Of a stretch of DNA of 52,922 bases, positions 48,755 to 52,922 are shown piece after piece. The notes beneath the pieces are model-generated. The model ran no database searches. It had not been told where the DNA came from and saw only the letters and a program-made list of their open reading frames with translations. Positions within the stretch are counted from its first letter, which is position 1. Each line of letters begins with the position of its first letter. The position numbers were made by a program, and so were the translations under genes. The DNA comes from Candidatus Marsarchaeota archaeon (GTDB taxonomy: Archaea > Micrarchaeota > Micrarchaeia > Micrarchaeales > Micrarchaeaceae): the NCBI GenBank assembly GCA_023473665.1, contig JAMCYM010000001.1:1-52922 (forward strand). Direction: 5' to 3'.

Positions 48755-49810
48755 ATGGAATACCATCTTGAATGCAATGCCTGTAATGCGAGGTACAGCA
48801 GGCGGCATCCTTACCAGGTGTGCCCTGCCTGCGGATCTGTACTGGAAGTGGTGTATGAGGGCAGGCCTACACTAGGTAGGTTGAGCAACGAGTTCTGGGA
48901 CTATGAATCAGTGCTTCCAGAAGGCGAATACAGGCATTACGATTTGGGTGGCACCCGCCTATTGAAGGCCCACGACCCTCGCCTGATGCTCAAGCTAGAG
49001 CTAGAGAACCCCACGCGGTCGTTCAAGGACAGGGGTTCGGTTGTAGAGATAGCGAAGGCCCATGAATACGGATTCAGCGAAGTGGCGTGTGCATCTACGG
49101 GTAACATGGCATACTCAATCTCGTACTATGCTAAGCTTGTCGGCCTTACTGCGAAGATATACATAAGCAACAACGCCAACAGAGACAAGATAAACGACAT
49201 AAGGAAAGTAGGCGATGCAGACATAGAGCGGGTAAACGGTGACTTCACCAAAGCCCAGCATCTGGCCGAACGGTACGCGCACAGGAATGGGGCGTTCCTG
49301 ACTGGAGATTACTGCTACAGGAAGGAAGGACAACGCACTCTAGCCTATGAAATAATGGCCCAGGCGCCCAGAGTCACGCATGTCATAGTGCCTGTTGGCA
49401 ACGCGACTCTCCTGAGCGGCATCCTTAAGGCAATACGGGAGATGAAGTTCGCTAAGCTTATACGTAATGCGCCTACTGTAGTTGCTGTGCAGGCGGTGCG
49501 AACAGATCCATTTGTGAAGGCTTTCAAATCAGGCAAGCGCATCAGGTACGTGAAGCCTTCTACCAAGGCAGACGCCATAGCCGTTGGTTATCCAACATTC
49601 GGCGATTCTGCATCAGCTGAGCTTAGGAATCAGCATGGAACGGTACTTGCAGTGACTGACGCTGAGATGAGAACCGAACAGAAAAGGCTACTTGATGAAT
49701 ACGGGCTTGTAGCCGAGCTTGCCGGAGTTGCGAGCATAGCTGCATGGCGCAAGCTGCGCCTTGATCCAAATAGCCCTGCAGTGGCAGTGGTAAGCGGTGG
49801 AAACGTATAA
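48755..49810 (+). CDS. thrC: Threonine synthase
   Basis: PLP-dependent enzyme converting O-phosphohomoserine to threonine. The 351 residues begin with a zinc-ribbon-like segment (CNACNARYS and CPACG) found in archaeal and plant-type threonine synthases. NPTRSFKDRGS holds the PLP lysine, CASTGNMAYSISYYA the phosphate/serine loop, VPVGNATLLSG the glycine loop and VAVVSGGNV the end. ATG 48755 is chosen; an in-frame ATG-less extension to 48734 would overlap the promoter. The call could also be a related cysteate or threonine synthase-like lyase, but ThrC is most likely. Confidence 0.88.
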   Translation: MEYHLECNACNARYSRRHPYQVCPACGSVLEVVYEGRPTLGRLSNEFWDYESVLPEGEYRHYDLGGTRLLKAHDPRLMLKLELENPTRSFKDRGSVVEIAKAHEYGFSEVACASTGNMAYSISYYAKLVGLTAKIYISNNANRDKINDIRKVGDADIERVNGDFTKAQHLAERYAHRNGAFLTGDYCYRKEGQRTLAYEIMAQAPRVTHVIVPVGNATLLSGILKAIREMKFAKLIRNAPTVVAVQAVRTDPFVKAFKSGKRIRYVKPSTKADAIAVGYPTFGDSASAELRNQHGTVLAVTDAEMRTEQKRLLDEYGLVAELAGVASIAAWRKLRLDPNSPAVAVVSGGNV

Positions 49811-49821
49811 CAGGTTAGCGC

Positions 49822-50385
49822 ATGGAGAAAGAAAATGATAGAATTCCTGCATGGATACTGTGCAGCGATCTGCTCATAAAGCTTAAGAACGAGCTTGCCA
49901 ACGAGGCCATAGCAGTGCTTGAGGGCGAGATTAAGGCAGGCCGCATAAGCATAGGCGGCTCAGTGATAACGCAGCCAGATGAACAGAGCGACGGGGAGAA
50001 CAAGCTTTTCGTTGTCAATAACCTCATAAACGATCGCGTGGCCATGCATGAGAAGTACGATTTCTTAATAGCAGAGTTTGAGTCCAATCCATCAAAGTTC
50101 GATGGCAAGACTGCCGAGCGCATGGAAGGCCTGAAGAAGTTCGTGCTGGCAGTGGACGAGATGCGTATGCTAATGGCCTATAGCCAGATGATGGACAGGT
50201 GGGCCGAAGAGACTACACATCATGTCAGGGAAAATAGCATATCTGAGATAATTAGGGCCACTATGCAAGATGATGCCGGAAGGCGCGAGGCATTGCGTTT
50301 TGTGCTCTCATTAAAAAGCTTCATCAAGGAAAGCATACTTTCTGAACAGGAAAGGCAGGAACTTGCGCAAGCAATAAGTAGTTAG
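49822..50385 (+). CDS. Unknown all-helical protein
   Basis: A 187-residue protein I do not recognise. It is largely helical and charged, without signal peptide, span or cysteine motif: the only Cys is C14. Stretches such as IPAWILCSDLLIKLKNELANEAIAVLEGEIK and AVDEMRMLMAYSQMMDRWAEETTHHVREN suggest a helical bundle or an oligomeric scaffold. It starts 11 bases after thrC and is followed by a HAD gene, so it is probably part of the thrC transcript. Function unknown. Confidence 0.75.
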   Translation: MEKENDRIPAWILCSDLLIKLKNELANEAIAVLEGEIKAGRISIGGSVITQPDEQSDGENKLFVVNNLINDRVAMHEKYDFLIAEFESNPSKFDGKTAERMEGLKKFVLAVDEMRMLMAYSQMMDRWAEETTHHVRENSISEIIRATMQDDAGRREALRFVLSLKSFIKESILSEQERQELAQAISS

Positions 50386-50418
50386 CCACACATTCTGAGT
50401 GTAAATGCCGGCGAGCCT

Positions 50419-51012
50419 TTGTATAAACTCATAATATTTGATCTTGGAGGGGTCATCATAGACTATTCAGAGTTAGAGTACTACGCGTATCTCGGTTCCA
50501 AATATAACATATCCATAGGAAGGGTAAAAAGGATAATGGCTCCTCTTGCTGAGAAACTCGAGGCCTCTAGCATAACGCAGAAAGCCTTGGAGCGCGAGGC
50601 ATCCACTGCATTTGGCATACCCTACTGTGATTTGGAGTGGTCTGCTGCATTTGAACGTCTTACTAGCACCAATCTCCAAGTGAAGAAACTAGTTCAGAGA
50701 CTCCGGAGAAAATATCGCGTCGTGTTGTTATCAAACATAAGCAGGAGCAGATACATAGTCGCTTCGACAAAGTACTTTAGACCCTCAATGTTTGATAAGG
50801 TCTTTGCGTCCTATGCCCTTCAAATGCGAAAGCCAGAGGCAAGGGCATTCAGGTACGTGCTAAGGAAAATGCACGTGAAAGCCTCGGAGGCGCTATTCAT
50901 AGACAATCAGTCCGACAACATAGCAGGAGCCAGGAAAGTCGGCATCCGCAGCATACTCTTTACCAATTACAAAACACTCGAAACTGCGCTCAGGCGCATG
51001 AACGCGATTTGA
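50419..51012 (+). CDS. HAD superfamily hydrolase
   Basis: A 197-residue haloacid-dehalogenase-type phosphatase of the subfamily IA kind. Motif I reads FDLGGVI, where Gly replaces the second Asp, as in YihX-like and epoxide-hydrolase-N-type members; motif II is LLSNIS, motif III the lysine in MRKPEARAF, and motif IV FIDNQSDNIAGARKVG. Substrate unknown, probably a small phosphorylated metabolite. No ATG is available near the N-terminus; TTG 50419 gives MYKLIIFDLGG with the motif at the normal place. The stop overlaps the proline dehydrogenase start as TGATG. Confidence 0.9.
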   Translation: MYKLIIFDLGGVIIDYSELEYYAYLGSKYNISIGRVKRIMAPLAEKLEASSITQKALEREASTAFGIPYCDLEWSAAFERLTSTNLQVKKLVQRLRRKYRVVLLSNISRSRYIVASTKYFRPSMFDKVFASYALQMRKPEARAFRYVLRKMHVKASEALFIDNQSDNIAGARKVGIRSILFTNYKTLETALRRMNAI

Positions 51013-51878
51013 TGAGTCTATCCCTAGTAATCAGCTCTGCTGCTGAGAAGCTGTTTGCAGGAAGGTGGATTGCAGGAATAGGTATACCAGATGCACTGGC
51101 GGCGTCCGCGAACATCGCGAGGCATGGCATAAGGCCTATCATCAATTACCTTGGAGAAGATTACACAGAAATGCAATCCGTGGAGCGCTCAATAGGCACA
51201 TATTCGAAGCTTATGAACGCGCTAGTTTCGTCTAGCATACATGCTGATATATCGGTAAAGCTCACACAGCTCGGGCTTCTTATAAATAAAGACGTAGCCA
51301 TCAATAACTACGCTAGGATTGCAGCCATGGCGCGCAGGCATCGCCTGTTTACGTGGCTGGATATGGAGGGAGCAGAGCATGTCGCAGATGCGATAGAGGC
51401 ATACCTGTCTAATCTGGGTCATGGGGGCACAGGCATATGCATACAGTCTAACCTGAAAAGAAGCGAGAAAGACATTTCAACCATTTTGAAGAAAGGAGGC
51501 ATAGTGCGCCTTGTGAAGGGCGCATATTCGGTAAGCAAAAACAAAGGATATATATCGCACGATGACGTTACAGGCAACTATCTCAAGCTTATGAGAATGC
51601 TGTTCAGAGGCACGGATGAATTTACTATAGCCACGCACGATGACCGGTTGATAAGTGAGGCCAGGCGTTTGAATGTCAATGAAAAGAGGCACGTCACTTA
51701 TGCCATGCTGAGAGGCATACGCAACAAGCTAATCATTGAGCTTGCAGAAGATGGCGAGTCAACGGCACTCTATGTGCCATTCGGCGAGGAATGGGTGCCA
51801 TACGCATACAGAAGGCTTAAAGAAGCTGGGCATGTCAAGTTATTGTTTAGATCATTGCTTGAGCGGCAAGGTGTATGA
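51012..51878 (+). CDS. Proline dehydrogenase
   Basis: FAD-dependent oxidation of proline to pyrroline-5-carboxylate. The 288 residues fit the stand-alone PRODH barrel: NYLGEDY, DISVKLTQLGL, TWLDMEG, QSNLKRSEKD, VRLVKGAYS, FTIATHDDRL and YVPFGEEWVPYAYRRL with the substrate-binding arginines. The partner P5C dehydrogenase is not in the window. It overlaps the HAD gene by one base, so the thrC-unknown-HAD-PRODH run may be one transcript linked to amino-acid use. Confidence 0.92.
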   Translation: MSLSLVISSAAEKLFAGRWIAGIGIPDALAASANIARHGIRPIINYLGEDYTEMQSVERSIGTYSKLMNALVSSSIHADISVKLTQLGLLINKDVAINNYARIAAMARRHRLFTWLDMEGAEHVADAIEAYLSNLGHGGTGICIQSNLKRSEKDISTILKKGGIVRLVKGAYSVSKNKGYISHDDVTGNYLKLMRMLFRGTDEFTIATHDDRLISEARRLNVNEKRHVTYAMLRGIRNKLIIELAEDGESTALYVPFGEEWVPYAYRRLKEAGHVKLLFRSLLERQGV

Positions 51879-51974
51879 ATGGAGGCCGAACAGAAGAATG
51901 CGAACGAGATAAGTGCGTACGCCGTGACATAGCAGCAATTTATTGTTAACTTCGCAAAATCCTACTGGTCTCTC

Positions 51975-52047
51975 AGCCCCGTCGTCTAGCGGCCAAGGAC
52001 CGCGGGCTTTGGACCCGCGTACATCGGTTCGAATCCGGTCGGGGCTA
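51975..52047 (+). tRNA. tRNA-Gln (TTG)
   Basis: Acceptor AGCCCCG (51975-51981) pairs with CGGGGCT (52040-52046); discriminator A52047. The anticodon stem GCGGG/CCCGC encloses CTTTGGA, anticodon TTG at 52009-52011. T arm with GGTTCGAATC is normal, no intron, CCA not encoded. A TATA-like CAATTTATTG lies about 25-30 bases upstream. Confidence 0.96.
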
Positions 52048-52080
52048 CATATGCATAACTAATGCGATACAGGGAACCCG

Positions 52081-52922
52081 ATGACACTAACATGGTACTA
52101 CCTAGTAATAATCTCTGCCGCGCTTATGAGCACAGCGACTCTAGTCGAGAAATTTGCGCTGAAGAATGAGCACGCCTCAGTGTACAGCAGCGACGCAACC
52201 CTCCTGATTGCCGTGGCATCGCTGTTGCTTATCCCGTTTGCTAACTTTCATATCACTGCGAAGGAGCTGCTGGTCATGTATCTGCTGAGTCTCACCTCAA
52301 CTACGACTTATCTTCTGACAGCCAGGACGTACAAGCATGGGGACGTATCGGCTGCCAGCCCAATTCTTAGCACCCTTCCATCTGTTTTTACCGTGCTTCT
52401 GGCATTCATCTTCCTAGGCGAAAGCCTCAGGGTGAGCCAGTATATATTCATAATCGTACTTGTCGCCCTTACTTACCTTCTGCTTTTCAGGAATGGCAGG
52501 AACGGCATCAAGTACTTCGAACGCATGCGCTACATTAACTATCTTATCATAACCTCGCTGCTCATGGCAGTAGGCGCCATACTTATGAAGTACGTGCTTG
52601 ACCTGGGAGTCAGCATATTCACGCTGTTCGTCGTGCTTGGGCTGTCGATAGCGTTCAATATGGCGGTATACATGACATTCAAGTACGGCGGCGTAAGGGA
52701 GATGACTAAAAATCTCATGAAGCATCCTGCACCGCTTACTACCATAGCGGTGCTAACGCTGTTTTATAGGCTCACTTATTATGCTGCTGCATCTGTTGCT
52801 TTCATAAGCATTGTCTCGCCACTGAGGCAGGGCGCAACCGTAGCCATAACCGTTATGTTAGGTGCCATAATATTCAAGGAGCACGATTTGGTGCGCAAGA
52901 TGGCCTTGGCAGTCATGATGGT
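52081..52922 (+). CDS. EamA/DMT-type transporter, truncated by the window end
   Basis: The frame starts at ATG 52081 and is still open at the last base, giving at least 280 residues. It is a membrane protein with about ten spans arranged as two repeats, each starting with an inner helix such as YYLVIISAALMSTATLVEKFAL and INYLIITSLLMAVGAILMKYVL; SAASPILSTLPSVFTVLLAFIFLGESL and SIVSPLRQGATVAITVMLGAIIFKE are the paired EamA motifs. The substrate is unknown. It follows tRNA-Gln by 33 bases. Fewer than 20 residues are probably missing. Confidence 0.82.
   Translation, partial: MTLTWYYLVIISAALMSTATLVEKFALKNEHASVYSSDATLLIAVASLLLIPFANFHITAKELLVMYLLSLTSTTTYLLTARTYKHGDVSAASPILSTLPSVFTVLLAFIFLGESLRVSQYIFIIVLVALTYLLLFRNGRNGIKYFERMRYINYLIITSLLMAVGAILMKYVLDLGVSIFTLFVVLGLSIAFNMAVYMTFKYGGVREMTKNLMKHPAPLTTIAVLTLFYRLTYYAAASVAFISIVSPLRQGATVAITVMLGAIIFKEHDLVRKMALAVMM

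Noticed and set aside
51879-51932. 17-codon frame (MEAEQKNANEISAYAVT) directly after proline dehydrogenase
   Set aside because: Too short to support, no motif, and it runs toward the tRNA-Gln promoter; could be chance.
1-52922. CRISPR array, insertion sequence, integrase, rRNA or toxin-antitoxin pair
   Set aside because: No regularly spaced repeats, transposase or integrase motifs, or rRNA segments were seen on either strand.

Overview
The window reads as a chromosomal segment of a small-genome archaeon, most likely a Micrarchaeota (ARMAN) relative. Archaeal markers include aIF2-alpha, RadA, a group II chaperonin, L14e and L34e, prefoldin beta, D-aminoacyl-tRNA deacylase of the GEK1 type, diphthine synthase and an intron-bearing tRNA-Trp. 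The strongest lineage marker is the tRNA-splicing endonuclease at 13633-14799. It is a single 388-residue chain built from three units, an arrangement established for ARMAN archaea. A bacterial-type gyrase (gyrB-gyrA) is also present. Genes are tightly packed, many overlap by 1-14 bases, and a GGTGA-like ribosome binding site recurs 4-6 bases before ATG, GTG, TTG and apparently one CTG start. I see no insertion sequence, CRISPR array, rRNA or prophage.

Layout, left to right. 1-1800: aIF2-alpha behind a strikingly structured leader, a PAC2-family protein and tRNA-Gly. 1795-3216 (minus): an operon of a DUF92 membrane protein and two half-size lycopene cyclase subunits, suggesting carotenoid synthesis. 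3226-3534: a regulatory interval with palindromes and a possible small RNA. 3535-11367: radA, a DUF218 protein, Trm56, gyrA/gyrB and a radical SAM protein. 11477-13621: VKOR, an HD phosphohydrolase, tRNA-Lys and a membrane protein. 13633-21140 (minus): endA, dphB, an Lhr-type helicase, a large surface protein and dtdA, apparently one operon.

21213-26619 (plus): an RNHCP protein, nuoABCD (only part of complex I), prefoldin beta, a DHH phosphoesterase and an Mre11-like nuclease. 26616-31614 (minus): the conserved archaeal string adk, DUF106, L34e, cmk, L14e, preceded by the thermosome and an Mrp-type ATPase. 31759-38720: an OB-fold ssDNA-binding protein, envelope genes (flippase-like protein, GT4 glycosyltransferase, sulfatase-fold hydrolase, UppP), a DUF929 thioredoxin-like protein that may partner VKOR, an AT-richer orphan gene and a DUF5654 protein. 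38733-41504: a NUDIX hydrolase, the intron-containing tRNA-Trp, and a likely arsenic-response locus (Cys-rich mini-protein, BASS/ArsB-like efflux protein, ArsR with a C-x-C sensor, DsrE-like protein).

41739-44045: two glycosyltransferases of a lipid-linked sugar pathway. 44113-46570: isoprenoid genes, namely type 2 IPP isomerase, a mini-protein that looks like the two ends of that isomerase without its barrel, and isopentenyl phosphate kinase. 46564-51878: a methyltransferase, a JAMM-like protein of unusual architecture, a small Cys protein, threonine synthase, an unknown helical protein, a HAD hydrolase and proline dehydrogenase. The window ends with tRNA-Gln and a truncated EamA-type transporter. 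The items most worth attention are the barrel-less isomerase relative, the JAMM-like protein, the arsenic locus with its mini-protein, and the aIF2-alpha leader structure. All functional calls rest on reading motifs by eye; no database search was run.
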